NCBI GenBank assembly: GCA_024529925.1
Contig: JAFEUB010001791.1
Span: 548,501 to 612,500, forward strand
Source of the DNA: Ophthalmolycus amberensis
Lineage: Eukaryota; Chordata; Actinopteri; Perciformes; Zoarcidae
Length of the DNA stretch: 64,000 bases
Direction of reading: 5' to 3'
Shown here: piece after piece, positions 12,901 to 25,275 of the stretch
Layout: each line of letters starts with the position of its first letter
Position numbering within the stretch: the stretch's first letter is position 1
The notes under the pieces: generated by a model
Told to the model about the DNA's origin: nothing
What the model saw: the letters and a program-made list of their open reading frames with translations, nothing else
Database searches by the model: none
Translations under genes and position numbers: made by a program

Positions 12901-15900
12901 CGCTCACCGACCTCGCCAAGTTCACCATCGGCCGCCCGAGACCGAACTTCATGGACGTGTGTGCCCCTAAGGTCTGCACGGGATACGTGCTGTTGATCAA
13001 CTGCACTGGCAAGCCTCATGACGTCACAGAGTCCAGGTAGGAGGAGGAGATCCCAGTGACATGGCTGGGGGATGCACCGATCCGACTTTTGCAGTCCCGA
13101 TACCAATATTAGGACTGGTAGCAATCTAATACCAGTATTTAATTAATAAGCTGTATGCCTCATTGCGATAAAGTGACTGGGATCCATTTTTTATGTCATC
13201 AGGCTTGATTTACACATTTAGTTCTAAAAAATAATAATAATAATAATAATAATGCATAAAAACAAATCTTATACCAGCAACAATTTGGTCAAAACTTAAA
13301 CAGGAATTAAAATTCTAATATATAATATATATAAGTATCTGAACATAAAATTGAATTGAATACATCAGCTTTATTGTCTCAATACCTGATCCAGCTATTT
13401 GAGTCGGTATCAGCCCGGTATCCCATATCGGTATCGGTGCGTCCCTGATTATTGTAGGCATACTTGTGTTATTATGCTTAGAGATGGAAATATGTAACAC
13501 TTATTATCACATACTGACGTTTGTCTGAGGGTGGAATTCTAACACGTTTACACCATAATGATGCCAACAGAATTGGTCAGTTTTAAATATCCTGTGTGAC
13601 GCATTAGATTTGATTGTTTCTCTTCACCAGATTGTCCTTCTACTCCGGTCACTCCTCTTTTGGAATGTACTGCATGCTCTTCCTAGCGGTAAGTACATCA
13701 TGTGAGCCTCAATCCGTGACTAAAAGTCTTAAAACACAGTGTAACTACGCATCGCTATGTACGGTGAAGGAGGAAACGAATATCTCTGTCTTGTGCATTT
13801 GGATCCGTACTTGAGGGCTAATTGTTGAGAAGGACAAAAAAAGGCTCATGGAGGCGGTTTGTGCATGTGGCCGTAAAAGGACAAGGCAAGAGTTCAGTGA
13901 AAGAATGTGGACACTAAGAGAAATGACCAGGAGGCCTCGGCTGCCTTTTTCCCAGCAACGATGAAGGCAAGGCATGTGTTGTTGTCTGTCTTCCAGGCCT
14001 GTCCAGTTCATTACCCTTGGCCTCATCTCTTTGTGTTAAAAGCCAGGCACCAGTGCTAGACAGCAAGCTTCATGAGGCCAAGCAAAGCAACATTGTTCAG
14101 TTCGAAGAACAGACAGAATACAGTGTATGGGGGGGGGGGGGGGGGGACTGTAGTGTGATGCCAATGTTTGCACCTTCAACAGCAGCACAGCAGAAGCCCA
14201 GAGAAGTCTGTACTGTTGCCAGGTTCATAATTATTGGCGTCTGCTGTTTTCCAGTAAGAAAAGGGGTTTCAGTCCACAGTGGACATTTATTTGATTCATA
14301 CTCAACACCCCGTTACAGTTAAATCCAGTTTGAGACATACCAGCCACAGCTTTTGCATTAGAGAGCTTCAAATGAATGGACTTTTCTGTTTTTTGGTATT
14401 TGGAGTATGATAGCATCTACCTTGAAACCTTCAGCGGGCTATCTCTTTCAGCAAATACAGAGATAACTTGTAAAACAGAAATGTGACTGCTGCATTACTT
14501 CAGGGTTGGGAGGGTTACTTACTACCAAATATGCAAATAAAGACGAGTAAAAGGAAAATGTTGTCATTATTTTGTATGTAAAGCAGAAAAGAGGAACAAC
14601 ATCATCCAAGGACTGGCATCATTCGGCACATTAGTTTAGCCGTATTTTAACTTGGAAATACTAAAATGCAAATATTCTGGTTTGTCCCGTATTATGTTTG
14701 CTGGAACACAAATTTGAAGCGGTTGCCCATTTCCTGCAAATTTATGTTTCATGTCTTGATGAACTGGAAAGTGCGTAAACCATCCTTCTCACTAACGATA
14801 GAGGCCATTGTGTGAGACTTGTGTTGTAATTTGTGCGCATGTGCGTCGTAATATATTCGTCTTCATTATAAAATGTGTCTTAAAATTGGTATCCTGCTAA
14901 CAATAAATAAAATGTATCGATAATCTGATATTTTTTCTTTTTATCGGAATACAGTTTGTACCCTAATAACATAACAGCGTTCCATGTATTCCATCATGAC
15001 TATCATGTCAGTGCAAATACTCTAGATGTTGGTTCCAAACACCATTTACATTATCCTAATCTTTTATGGTGCTGATAACCTTTTAGGGAGACCAAAACCA
15101 TTTCTGACATGTTTTTTTCAGTGTAATAGCAAGTTGACAGTCTCTCCCCCCTGATCTCTCTCGTCTCCCCCTCGCCCATCGATCTACCACCCTCTGCTCT
15201 TCTTCCTACAGCTCTACGTGCAGGCAAGACTGGTGGCCAAGTGGGCCAGACTTCTCCGGCCCACCATCCAGTTCTTCCTGGTGGCCTTTGCGGTCTATGT
15301 GGGTTACACCCGAGTCTCTGATTACAAGCACCACTGGAGCGACGTGCTGGTGGGGCTGCTGCAGGGAGCGCTTGTTGCTGTAATCAATGTGAGTCTCCAC
15401 GGCAACTTCTCTCGAGGGCAAACGCTGCAGGATTTAAGATTTCCTCCGTGCCGTTTCCATATTAGACAGTCATAACTTCTGGTCTGGTATCAAGAGGCTG
15501 AGTTGCTCATACAGCGAATGGGAGTAAGTGAAAGTTAGAGATCGTACTAGGCCGACTAACGATAATTAAATGACTCCAGCTTAAAGCTAAAGAGTTAAAA
15601 ACTTATCTCTAGAAATACTGGCCTGCATGTTTTTACATTTAATTATCCGTGAAGAAGCTCCAGCCTCAAACCTGATGACATCTGAACTTTGAGTCTTACT
15701 CTTGTGGTTTCTGGCTTTAGGAAAAGCAAACATGGGTGCATCCAGGTCTTTAAAAAATGACATTTAATGGAAATCTTTCTGTTAGTGATACTCCCCTTTC
15801 AAAGTGGAACAGCCTGCTGAAGAATCCATCTTTCAGCTTAATTTCAGTCTGGCAGTAAAAAAACAACAAAGGGGAGCGGAGTGTGGCAGCAACAACGTGT

Positions 15901-16072
15901 GACTTGATACGAACCAACACACTTAAGCTGGCAGCTTCTCAGGCAACGAGTCCATTCTGCTCACTTCATCCAGTCTTTATTGTTTGGCCACTTCCCTGTT
16001 TTGAGTGAGCCGCTGTCGGCACCGCCTTGTGGAAATTCTGGAGTGGTGGAGTTTGTGCGTGTGCGTGTGCGT

Positions 16073-16108
<36 letters not shown>

Positions 16109-16594
16109 CCATGTATGATTGATAGGGAAGTGGCCGCGCTCCTTTGGCCTCCACGGTGTTATGCACAAGTGGAGACCCTCTTGGGCATGGTGTTTTATGG
16201 CCTTCATGGGTTGTGCCTGCTCTCTGTGTGTTCCTCTCAGACGTGTGTGAGTGTGTCACTTACCAGCTGTGCATAGACCTGTCCAGACACATGTAATCAC
16301 AGTTTATAGCCCAGCCCGTACCTCCTCTGTATCCCTTACATGCTTATACTATTTCTGTTGGGAAAAATATTCCATAAGTGACCAAAGCTAAAATCCTCTC
16401 CTTCCTTTTTTTTTTCTCCCTTCTCTCCTCTGCAGGTGCACTTTGTGTCAGACTTCTATAAGAAGCGTCCTCCTCGTTGCACAAGGCAAGACACGGCTGA
16501 TAACGAAGAGCCAGCCAGGAAACCCAGCCTGCAGATTGCAGACTCCGAGCACGGCAACCATTACAACTATCGCCACAATCCAGGTCCTGTGTGA
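1954..16594 (+). CDS. plpp2: Phospholipid phosphatase 2 (LPP family), complete six-exon coding region
   Basis: Joined exons 1954-2014, 12505-12656, 12774-13036, 13631-13688, 15212-15388 and 16436-16594 total 870 nt and encode 289 residues; human PLPP2 has 288. All junctions are GT-AG and keep one frame. The family is a six-pass integral membrane enzyme that dephosphorylates phosphatidate, lysophosphatidate, sphingosine-1-phosphate and related lipids on the outer or lumenal face. The three phosphatase motifs are present: C1 K120-R127-P128 (KFTIGRPRP), C2 S164-G165-H166 (YSGH), and C3 R212, H218 and D222 (within SDYKHHWSDV). N147-C-T matches the N-glycosylation site expected in the loop before C2. 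The stretches GEAYLVY, QSLTDLAK and LVGLLQGALVA fit PLPP2 better than PLPP1 or PLPP3, as I recall those sequences. Whether this is a or b of a teleost duplicate pair cannot be told here. Confidence 0.95.
3919..4232 (-). mobile_element. Dispersed repeat, copy 1 (inverted relative to 52781-53325)
   Basis: The reverse complement of 53000-53310 can be followed through this stretch with scattered mismatches and small gaps. Shared landmarks include GTGAAGCCAATG, TGAGAAAATGAC, TAGTTTCAAGTCTTCTTCAA and the GATTGAC-GGTCG block. Two diverged copies 49 kb apart in opposite orientation indicate a transposed family, probably a non-autonomous element. I cannot name it. Confidence 0.75.
6909..6964. repeat. 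(CA)n microsatellite
   Basis: Two CA runs split by a single CT interruption, in plpp2 intron 1. Confidence 0.95.
7159..7183. repeat. (GA)n microsatellite
   Basis: About 12 GA units in plpp2 intron 1. Confidence 0.9.
9219..9368 (+). repeat. Local direct duplication, copy 1
   Basis: Shares blocks with 9682-9800 in the same order: CAGTAAATTCA, a T(C)nGAG block, GATGTTAGT, GTCACAAACAGGAT, TTGGTGG, and ATGTGGAATAAGACTTTAT. Copy 1 contains an extra 30-40 bases after GATGTTAGT. Confidence 0.85.
9682..9800 (+). repeat. Local direct duplication, copy 2
   Basis: Diverged and slightly shorter copy of 9219-9368. The 310-base spacer between the copies is not duplicated. Either an old tandem duplication or two insertions of one element would fit. 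Confidence 0.85.
10786..10890 (+). mobile_element. End of a hAT-like nonautonomous element (TAGGGTTGGGTACCGA type)
   Basis: Begins with TAGGGTTGGGTACCGAAACT and continues with alternating GGTGCC / GGAACC / TACCGG blocks. I recall this as the terminal part of an abundant fish repeat. The matching inverted end was not found downstream, so this is probably a truncated copy and the right limit is approximate. Confidence 0.5.
11274..11400 (+). mobile_element. Remnant of a TAGGGCTGCAAC-type hAT-like element
   Basis: TAGGGCTGCAAC at the left is the terminus of a very common teleost nonautonomous element whose body is AT-rich. The AT-rich interior follows for about 120 bases and then fades. Named from memory of the terminus only. 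Confidence 0.5.
12505..12656 (+). CDS. plpp2: plpp2 exon 2
   Basis: 152 nt, residues 21-71. The acceptor GTGGCTACAG follows a pyrimidine-rich stretch, and the donor is ATT|GTAAGT. Encodes the rest of membrane segment 1 and the first outer loop; landmarks YQRGVYCDDES and KPDTITHG correspond to human YKRGFYCGDDS and RPDTITHG. Confidence 0.97.
12657..12773 (+). other. plpp2: plpp2 intron 2 (117 bp, in frame, no stop)
   Basis: Very short intron with GTAAGT donor and CCTCAG acceptor, containing a poly-G run at 12704-12718. Its length is a multiple of three and the plpp2 frame reads through without a stop. Confidence 0.9.
12774..13036 (+). CDS. plpp2: plpp2 exon 3 (catalytic motif C1)
   Basis: 263 nt, residues 72-158 plus two bases of codon 159. 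Encodes SSGEAYLVY, membrane segment 3 (VVGTFLFGASVSQSLTDLAK), the C1 motif KFTIGRPRP at 120-128 and the glycosylation site N147-C-T. The donor is AG|GTAGGA. Confidence 0.97.
13068..13445. mobile_element. MITE with GGGATGCACCGAT-type terminal inverted repeats
   Basis: The left end GGGATGCACCGATCC and the right end ATCGGTATCGGTGCGTCCC are imperfect inverted repeats about 378 bases apart, in plpp2 intron 3. Both sides continue inward with GATACC / GGTATC blocks, so the inverted homology extends well past the tips. The interior is AT-rich with an (AAT)n run at 13230-13252. No transposase frame is present. The termini look like a nonautonomous hAT family common in fish. No clear target-site duplication was seen. 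Confidence 0.75.
13631..13688 (+). CDS. plpp2: plpp2 exon 4 (catalytic motif C2)
   Basis: 58 nt, the size I recall for this exon in the LPP family. Completes R159 and runs to A178, containing YSGHSSFGMYC with catalytic H166. Acceptor CACCAG, donor GCG|GTAAGT. Confidence 0.97.
14129..14146. repeat. Poly-G tract
   Basis: About 18 consecutive G in plpp2 intron 4. A possible G-quadruplex and a likely site of assembly-length error. Confidence 0.9.
15212..15388 (+). CDS. plpp2: plpp2 exon 5 (catalytic motif C3)
   Basis: 177 nt, residues 179-237. Contains LLRPT.QFFLVAFAVYVGY, then TRVSDYKHHWSDV with R212, H218 and D222 of motif C3, then membrane segment 6 (LVGLLQGALVAVI). Acceptor TCCTACAG, donor AAT|GTGAGT. 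Confidence 0.97.
16053..16108. repeat. (GTGTGC)n/(GT)n microsatellite
   Basis: GTGTGC hexamers grade into pure GT, in plpp2 intron 5. Confidence 0.95.
16436..16594 (+). CDS. plpp2: plpp2 exon 6 (C-terminal tail and stop)
   Basis: 159 nt including TGA at 16592-16594; residues 238-289. The start VHFVSDFYKKRPP aligns with human VCYISDFFKARPP, and ARKPSL with ERKPSL. The rest is a polar cytoplasmic tail ending in GPV. The acceptor follows a long T-rich tract. Confidence 0.95.
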   Translation: MHFVSDFYKKRPPRCTRQDTADNEEPARKPSLQIADSEHGNHYNYRHNPGPV

Positions 16595-18549
16595 CAGGGG
16601 CTGATGCTGTTGGGAACAGAGGCTGCAGCCTGCAGACCTCAAACCTGTGTGATAGGGTCCAACTCTGGGGCTTCAACAGTGTTTAGATCAGGGAGTAACC
16701 GGGGTCATCTGCGGTCCTGACTCTGTAGGCTGCCCGCTGCAGACTCCTGATGCTATGTGAGACGCCCTATGAGTGTGATATGTTAAACTCGAGAGTGTCC
16801 CTAACCCTTTGTATGTCTATTTGAATGGAGTAAAGCTGGGGATCAGGTCTGTAGCGTGCAGCCTCTGAGCCCCCTGCTCCCTCCCAATGTGTCAACCACT
16901 CACACGCCACCTACTCCCCCAACCACTGGACTGACTGAGGGGACGGCATCCAATCGCCAGGTGCCTAAGCCCCCTCTGAAAGACACCATGATGACCTCCT
17001 TTTCTCCTGTAAGAGAGAGAGGAGCATATTGTTTTCAAGACATCATTGTTGATGTTGAAGCGCGTGTGCTTAAAGCTGCATTAAGCGAAAGACTTCCAAA
17101 CCCACAGCGACAAAGCTATGATATACTATTGCCTTAATAAGTGCTTGTGTTAGCAAACAAGTTACACACAGCCCAAACAGAGGACAGTGGGCATCCCAAT
17201 GAGAGCCCTTTCCTACCAACTGACGGTATTCACTCGCCTCTGTGCCTTTATGCCACCTCCTGAGAAAAGTATGTTCTCAGCTGTGTTTCACCGATATGGA
17301 TGATATGAACTAAAACGGCCTAAAGACTGCAGAGATGTCGGACGGGAAGGTTGGTGTTGAGTCTCAGCGGGATTCATAGTACTAGCAAGAGTTTTACTTA
17401 CCAGGAGTTTTTTGATTTTTATGTTGTCAAATATATCGCTTAATGTAGCTTTAACATTTTTTTCTGTTTTTAATTTCTATATGTAGAGATGTTTGTAGCG
17501 ATGGAAGAAACGAGAGGAAGAAAGACGGAAGGCACAGTTTGATGATTAGCTTCATTTTAGTGCACATTAAACTGGCTACACACGAGAAGAATGTTGCAAA
17601 TCATATACCAAGTAATTGAAGTGGCATCCGGTTGACAGTAGATGAGCTCATTTTCTCCTTATGTTATGTCACACTGTTGGCAAAAAGACACACAAACTTT
17701 AAAAAAGTCAGCTGCAGGCCGCCCCGAAGCTACTTTAAGAGGAGACGTATATCAACTTAAACAACATGGGTCAGTGTGATCTGAACTTAGCTGACGATAC
17801 ATTTTTGCCAGCTCTCCTAACTGCTGCACAAACATGTCTGCGTATCTACTCGGACAAACAATGTAATGTTTTTAAAAGTGGCTATAACGGCTCGTAACGA
17901 AACCTTGATTCTAGAAGTTGATTTCTACTCCCAGCTATAATTCTTAGTGTCGTGTGAAATCCCTTCCCAAGTGTGTTCAGATGAGTACCTGACTTGTTGA
18001 GTCATCTCGTCAGTGCCAATTAGTCTGAATCTGAATTTAGTGAAGGATATGGAGTCTTAAACTTTAAGGGCAGGTTTTATGTCCAGACTGGGTCAAATTC
18101 ACCCTCAACAGCCGGTGATGCTTTTCCTAAAAAACATTAGAAATTTGATTGTGGATTTTGTGAATGATTTATGTTTCCTCTGTGTGAGATGGCCTGCAGA
18201 GGTAGACACCATTGATGCAGATAGCTTTCATTACTGTTGGACTTTGTGTCATACCACTACTATATTGCCAATCAAATATTACGCAACTTGGCCTCTATCC
18301 TGTCTTATCTTTTCTGTTTTATTGTGTTTTGTTATTTCTCAAATACTATTAATCAAAGAAGGATGAGACAACCGTTTCCAAAATGGTGTTTTAATTTATT
18401 TTAAATACAAGAAGTTCTTTATTTACTCTTACAAGGTTGGAAATGCCAGCGCTTGTTAAGGTTTTTGTGCAATCACACCTGCTTGCCACTATGAGCCACA
18501 AATACTGTATAGACTAATGCTATGAGACATGTTTCATGTTGCGTGAAGG

Positions 18550-18573
18550 ATATATATATATATATATATATAT
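18550..18573. repeat. (TA)n microsatellite
   Basis: About 12 TA units within the presumed plpp2 3' UTR. Confidence 0.9.
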
Positions 18574-19172
18574 GCCTTGTATAGTTTTCATTTCACATGG
18601 AGGTGCATTTTAATTTCCCCTGTACGGTGTGCTTTGGCCATCGAATTCTCAGACTGGTGGCTGTAGGAGTTGCCGCTCAAACGGATCCAGTTCCAGGTCC
18701 AAACATAAGCCAGATGCCTTGGCAGGGCTTTTAAAGGGCTATTGTAATGATAAAGGGTTACATACCCAACTGTGTTTTTGAAGCTAGTAGCGTTGCTCCA
18801 TTCCCACTTCAAAGATACACATTTAAAACACATTTACAACCAGAAACAGCTGGGTCTGGTTGCAGTGAAGTGCTGTGCAAGCCCCTCCCCAGCTCCCCTG
18901 CATCTGAATCATCTGTGTATTACTGCAGCCACACTAATCGCCCCAAATGAGGTTCTAGAAACGTCGTGGTGTTCGATGCCCCTCCAGCTTCACAGACGTT
19001 CTCAGCTGGTCATGTGGTTCCGATTGTTGTTCTGCTTTGTTGGATTTGTGCCTTCAAGTAGACGCACTGGTTGGCCAATCTCCTGTTTATACAGTCTGTC
19101 CACTTGTAGTTATGATTCACGTTGTTTGCTTTTTTTTGTACATAGATTATGGCTCTAAACCAGAGAATTTTA

Positions 19173-19178
19173 AATAAA
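19173..19178 (+). terminator. plpp2: Candidate poly(A) signal AATAAA of plpp2
   Basis: AATAAA in TTTAAATAAAGATAT, followed within 30-60 bases by T-rich and GT-containing sequence as expected downstream of a cleavage site. A second candidate (CAATAAAGG) lies near 19729. Confidence 0.5.
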
Positions 19179-22100
19179 GATATAATCATTCCGTTATATT
19201 GCATTGTTTTAATTTGTTAATTTAATGTCACTGATGTTATGATTGAATTACACCGGGCTTTCTAAATTGTTGATACAACGATTTGAAGCATAATCTGTGT
19301 CATGTGCTTGATAGATGGTGATGGTAAAAACAACGTTCCCCCTATTTTAGAAATGAGATAAAGATGATGATAAACTGTTGCAGCATCAAGATTTCAAGAT
19401 GTTCTTGGCGAGTTCACTGTAATTCTCATAGCAAGCAATTTTTCATTGAAATTATGCAATTATTTAGCCCACATCCAGAAGGTCAACACACTCTAAATTG
19501 GTGTTGTAACAAGGTGTGGTGGGCACCAGTAGTTTCATTTACCATCCAAAGTTTATTTCATAGTGACTCCACCAGGATGACTTATAGCATCTGCTCTCAT
19601 GTTCGCCCAAAATACAGAACAAATATATTTTCTCACTTCCCTCTAGTGCTATTTAGCATAAAGATGTGTTTTTACCAGCCCAGGCTTTGAGATATCCATC
19701 TTTAAGAGAACTGCTTCCACCCCAGTACAATAAAGGAATGGAAATGTAGGTTTTTTTTATGCTAAAAGTTACCACCAAAAAATTCACAGTCAGAAACTGA
19801 ATAATCCAGAATCAAGGATTGTAAATTAAATGTTCCAGCACAAGTTTCGAGACACATGCAAATGTATACAATGTAAAATGATTTGAGCACTCGTGCACCA
19901 AAGCACAAAGATTGACAGTTTTTCCTCTGGACTGATTCAAGACACGACTTTCTTTTGCATTGGACTTTCTTCTTTTTTTTTGCAACAAATATAATTAAAC
20001 CCAAGTGCTGAGGATTCAGGAGGTGTTAATCAGGGCTACAATGCTGCCTCGGCGTCTCCAGGCTGGAGAATGGATGCCGCTCCACAAAAATAAACATGTA
20101 TTTATAACGAACTAAACACTGACTGGACCCATGGGAACGTTTGTGGGAGTTTCGTTGGCAGCGGTATTGAAAACCACTGTCATCCCTCATTTAAAACAAT
20201 ATTACTCACTTGCACGTTGTGAAAGTTGTGCATACGAGGGGCCGTTTATTACTGGGCTGTCAAAACAACTGGGAATGGAAAACATGAAGGTATTTTACAT
20301 GACTATTAACCCATTTAGCTTCTTCTTCTTCGGGGTGATTTACAATGTGTGAGTTCATAGCTTTCTCTTTAATTTCTCCAGAGATGCATATTATACCCTT
20401 GCTGAATATAATTTATTATCCTTAAGGCCTAACAGTAAATGTACCTTGTTACATCATGAGAGATGATCTCTATGGTAACCAGAGCTTTTCTGAGGTTGAT
20501 AAACAGTAAGACCATATATATCTGAAAGGCATTATCTCACACATACATCAGATCTACTATCTGCCTGATGAGTTAATGTGACGGATGAAATAGACACTCT
20601 ACAGTGGATGGATACATCCCTATGGCTTTGGTCACCAAACTATCAGCATGCTGTGAATATCTATAGACATTTGGAATAGCTACATTCTATAACGAAATAT
20701 TGTTCAGCATGCTTATTGGTCATTCGTAAAATGTTTTAAGCCAACATGCAAATAGCCAGGTTTATATCAAAATAACATGGCGTGTCTGTTCTGCTGACAA
20801 AAGTGTCGACACAATCACAGCAAACAGAACATTCCTTGGAAGATCATGAGCGGTTCGGTCCACAGGGGTGGAATTCTGTGAATGACCCGGAGTCTGGTGG
20901 CTCTCGAGAGGAGCGGTTTTTGGGAAACCTCAGCACTGGAAGCAGTAAAGCGTGACAGAAAAGACGCCACTGCCAGTATTTTGATGCTGCGTTATAGACG
21001 ACGCTGGATGTTGTACACTCCACCATATAGCCCACTTTGGTCAGTGGTCCTGTGGGCGACGACCAAATGGTTTCAAGCTGGAATTTCAGGACCAGAAACG
21101 GGAGAGAAGAATGAAAGAAATGATGAATATTTACTCTCTGGCATGTTCAAACTTTTCATTCTTAACTTGAGCGTCTTTTATGAGGCGTAGATGACTCCCC
21201 CACTTCCTCTTGGCCATGTTGACTGATAAAGAGCGCCTATTAGATATAGGAAATAGTTCAATGGTTTAATGACATTAAATTGAAGTTGGAGTAAAGGTGG
21301 GATCATCAGATGGATGGAAAATAGTGGGAAAAACAGTCCGATGAATCAGGGGAGCCATGGGTAGTTAGTTTCCCCTTGAGGTCCCTGTAGAAATAGACAG
21401 AGAGGAAAATAGAAGCATAAGAAGCGAAAGGAATCCGGGTGAATGGGCTGTAAAACTGAAACAGACATGGAAGAGAGCTGAACTGGTTTACATGATTAGA
21501 AGTGGATAAATGGGAAGCACAGGACGGTCTTTTTCATCAGCCTGTGTCGAATTTAACTTCATTATCTTGCGGCTTACCAATGGAGCTGGAACTGTTTACG
21601 TCCCGTTTTCAGCTCTCAAAGGGCGAAACTGCTTCTGAGAAAGTCACTTAATAGTGCCCCACAATCACACGCCCCTTGTGACACAGACAGTCAATACTGC
21701 AGCCTCGGGAACTTCTGGTTCTTCTGACCCTCTGGACACGCTTTCATTGATTGAAAAAAGTCAAAGGGGATGCTGAGATGTCGGTGGAATTGCAGCTCAG
21801 TGATTTTACATGAGGGGCCTTTGGCTGCAGCTGAGCGGTCTGAACCCCACAGTGGGTTAAAGTGAGGGACAGAAGAATTTGTACAGATTAGACCAACTTA
21901 AAAGTTCCTGCTGTCGGACACTCTCAAAATATTTCAACAATAATCCTGCAGCATTGATTCATAGGTGTCACAGAGAGCAGCTTCTGTAATTCTCTCATGC
22001 TGGAGGCCAGTGGAGACGCTTTTAGCTTTGGCGCTGTATTCTAGCAATTAAAATGCCTCCAGAAATGAGCAGCTAGTCTCTGTTGCTTTTCTCTTCCTGT

Positions 22101-25100
22101 TATCGACGTTTGTCTTTCTACTCCATCGCCAAAAGTATTGCTTCTGCAAAGAGGCACGCTAATTAACCCCTCTTCTATTCCACACTCAAACATTCACGCA
22201 TACTCACACACACACACCAACATTATTAATGCAGGTTCATCAGCCAGTGTCATGGCCTTGTGTAATTTGAATTAACAGGATAAGTGTGCTATTTTATAAT
22301 TAAGCCCACAAGACTCAAATCTGATGAATTCCTCTAACCATTATGTGCTGAGGGAATTATTTCATGTTCAGAGTTTTATCATTTCTGCTATGAAAGCCTG
22401 CCGAGGTTCAACGTGTTACTCACACAGACTGCATTTCAATAAGGCAGCTTCTACTGACCTGACATATTCTAACAATCAACTTGGACCAAAGCAGCTGCTG
22501 TGTGAGCTTTTCCATGTAAATCTGTGCTTGAATTCATATAAGCAGCAAGCCAACAGTTATGGAGGGCTACATGTTTATGGTGAGGGAGCATCACCCTTCA
22601 GAATACCAGCACATATGTCCACAGTTATAGTGTTGGCAAATGCTGTCGAGTGTTTACGGGAGAACAGGGTTGGTCGTCACAGTCATTAGAGCTCCCTAGA
22701 GGGCAGTATTTCAGAATTGGGATCAGAGGTCAGCCAAAGGGGAAAATTGAGGAGTAAGGCACTGAGGTGAGAGGACTTCTAGTGTATTTAAATATCTATA
22801 TAAATGTCATCTTCTGTGTTTCTCTGCTAGGCCATTACACAACCTGTGTTTATGATAAAACAAGTCTCGATACAACAAAATGAAGGTAGAGCTAAAGTTT
22901 AGATACTTTTTCTCTTAGCTAGGCTACAACATGTGGTTGTTAGCTTAGCCGCTTCGTCCGTTGTCATTTTTGACTCATAGTGAGTGACTGAGTTGAATAC
23001 TTTTTAAAAAAGGATAAGAAATGCACTTATAAGAAGGAATTTTTCCAGTTCGTGTTCTCTCGATGCAGGAGATATGTGGAAGGAAACTTTTTTAATGTAT
23101 TTTTAAGATTGCCTCCATTTTTTTTATTTCCCCCCCTTTAAAATAACATACAGACAACCAACCCCATAGTGTATATACGATGGGAATGCCTGTAACAAAC
23201 GCACAAGACGATTTAAAAAGCCCATAGCTTTTGAACAGATGAAGCTTAAGGACAGTAGAGACATTTCATTCTTATCTGACCCTTTAGGCTTACATTACAC
23301 ATTGAAAGGGAACCTATTGAGGATACTTTTGTTTTTTGAGGGATTCAAATTCATTTCAAAAGTGAGATGACCAACCCTGTTCTCCCTACGTTTGAATAGA
23401 CCAGAAAGTTTGTTCCTATTAGAAAAACGTCCTATTTTCCTTTATAGTTACCTCACTGAGAGCAGCCAACTAACCTGCAACTGAACTGATCCATGGGTTT
23501 ATTCAAATTGATGGTATGGGGTTTTTTTTTGCTTCTGTAATCATTGATGACAGACCAGAGCGTCCCTAAACCTGTGGTTAATTTCACATCTCCTCTCCAT
23601 AACCGTGATTGAGTGGTTTACTGCAACTATAATTACACCACTCGGCTGTGGGAGACTGAGGTTGAGACAGGGAGATGAGGATGAGGTGTCTGACAATGAT
23701 GATGATGATGAGGATGACAACATCAATGATGAGGATACTAACCTTTGAGCTTAACAATCTAGTTTGAGTTGGTGGCAGACACTACAGTCCCACCACGCTG
23801 TGACATGCTGCAGGCTGGAGCGTATTGTGGGATGCTTACCTGACGAGTCAGCTGAGGGTGTATACCTGAGATAGCCCTGTGCAAACTGCTGCAGTGGTGA
23901 TCCCACAGGAGGAATCATCAGGCAGCATTGACCCAGCAGATTGAACGTCAGACGCTGTCAAATACCCACTAACCAGTTTGTTTTCCCTTCCGCAGGATTA
24001 CTGAAGCAGATCTTTAATGAAGGAGCTTCTAGCAGTGAGGTTGCAAATTGCACCCAATTGAATACCCCTCCGCCCACCCCTCCCTTTCCAAGCATGTCAG
24101 ATAACTACGGTGGCCCTTGGGTAACGTAAAAAAAACCAAAGGCTCTCGCTTGAGCCACTGTTTAGTTTGTCCGTTCTGGGCTACTGTAGAAACACGTCGG
24201 TGCAATAAACGGTTCATTCTCAGGTAACGAAAACACGATTCTTAGTTTCAGTTGATTATACACGAATGAAAACATAGTTATGAAAGTTACATTCCATTTC
24301 ACATTACACACTGCTCCTTCGAGGTAATCTCCACTGGACGATATGAATTTATTGAGATAATATTATTAAGGAGTTTTATCTTAAATGATCTTGTTATAAT
24401 AACCTATCTTGTATTGTATAATATCGGTCATATCCTGATAAGAACTAATCAAGGGTCAAAAGTAGCTTGTTCCCAGGGCCTCAAAGCTCTTGGGCAGTGT
24501 TGTCATCCAGTCCTAATGAAGACCCTGGACATGATAGACTGATTACATCTCCCTGCTTCTGCCTCGGGGCCGCTTAGACATCCCCAGGGGAAAATGAAAT
24601 TGCTGCAGAGAAGGATATTTTCTTTGATCTACTCGTCCACTTAACACCTGAGCTCTGACCAGGATAGGTGACTCAACACAAATAGAGAAATAAGTGAGGG
24701 AAGAATATATTGAGACAAGAGGCAATGATCTTCTTAACTCTCACTCTACTCTGTATGATAATGTCAGGAGTCATGTAACACAGAGGAAGTTGGATTTCGG
24801 TCTGAACTGCTTGAGGAGACTCTTGGCTGGAGTGATGAAGCCGTGTGCGTGCACTCTCAAAACATATTTCATTTTCTAGATATCAGTCCAGCTGACTGAC
24901 ACAGCCGGTGTGTTTTGGAGACGTTTCACTCTACGCTAATGGGTGAGAAAACGTTAGTGGTTTGGTCCTAGTGGAGGTGGTCGTAAACAGTCTGAGGAGG
25001 TATCTAAAGCACTCACGCTTCCAGCATCCAGTCTCCAGTCTCTTGGCCTCTGCATGTTGTTTTGGACAGCAGTTCTGTGCTCGGGGGCCCAGCTGTAGGG

Positions 25101-25238
25101 GCCTCGCTGGATAATGGCACATTTCTTTCAGGCAGCCTAGAGAGAGACGGCCAGAGAGCGAGAGAAGTAGCAACTTATCTGGCTGCTAGCCATCCTCACC
25201 ACTACCACCAGTGACCCCGATGAGGGATTTATATATTT

Positions 25239-25239
<1 letters not shown>

Positions 25240-25272
<33 letters not shown>
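25240..25272. repeat. (CA)n microsatellite
   Basis: About 16 CA units in the intergenic region. Confidence 0.95.

Positions 25273-25275
<3 letters not shown>

Larger units (their letters stand above)
16595..19200 (+). other. plpp2: plpp2 3' UTR (probable)
   Basis: The stretch after the stop codon up to the first canonical AATAAA I could find. No coding exon is seen in it. A (TA)n run lies at 18550-18573. The end is inferred from the poly(A) signal only. Confidence 0.55.

Noticed and set aside
20131..20352. 73-codon frame with a hydrophobic end in the intergenic region
   Set aside because: No homology I recognise, no splice continuation and AT-rich local context; treated as chance.
22324..22689. 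121-codon plus-strand frame in the intergenic region
   Set aside because: Composition is not protein-like, it resembles no known family and it lies in isolation; possibly within an old repeat.
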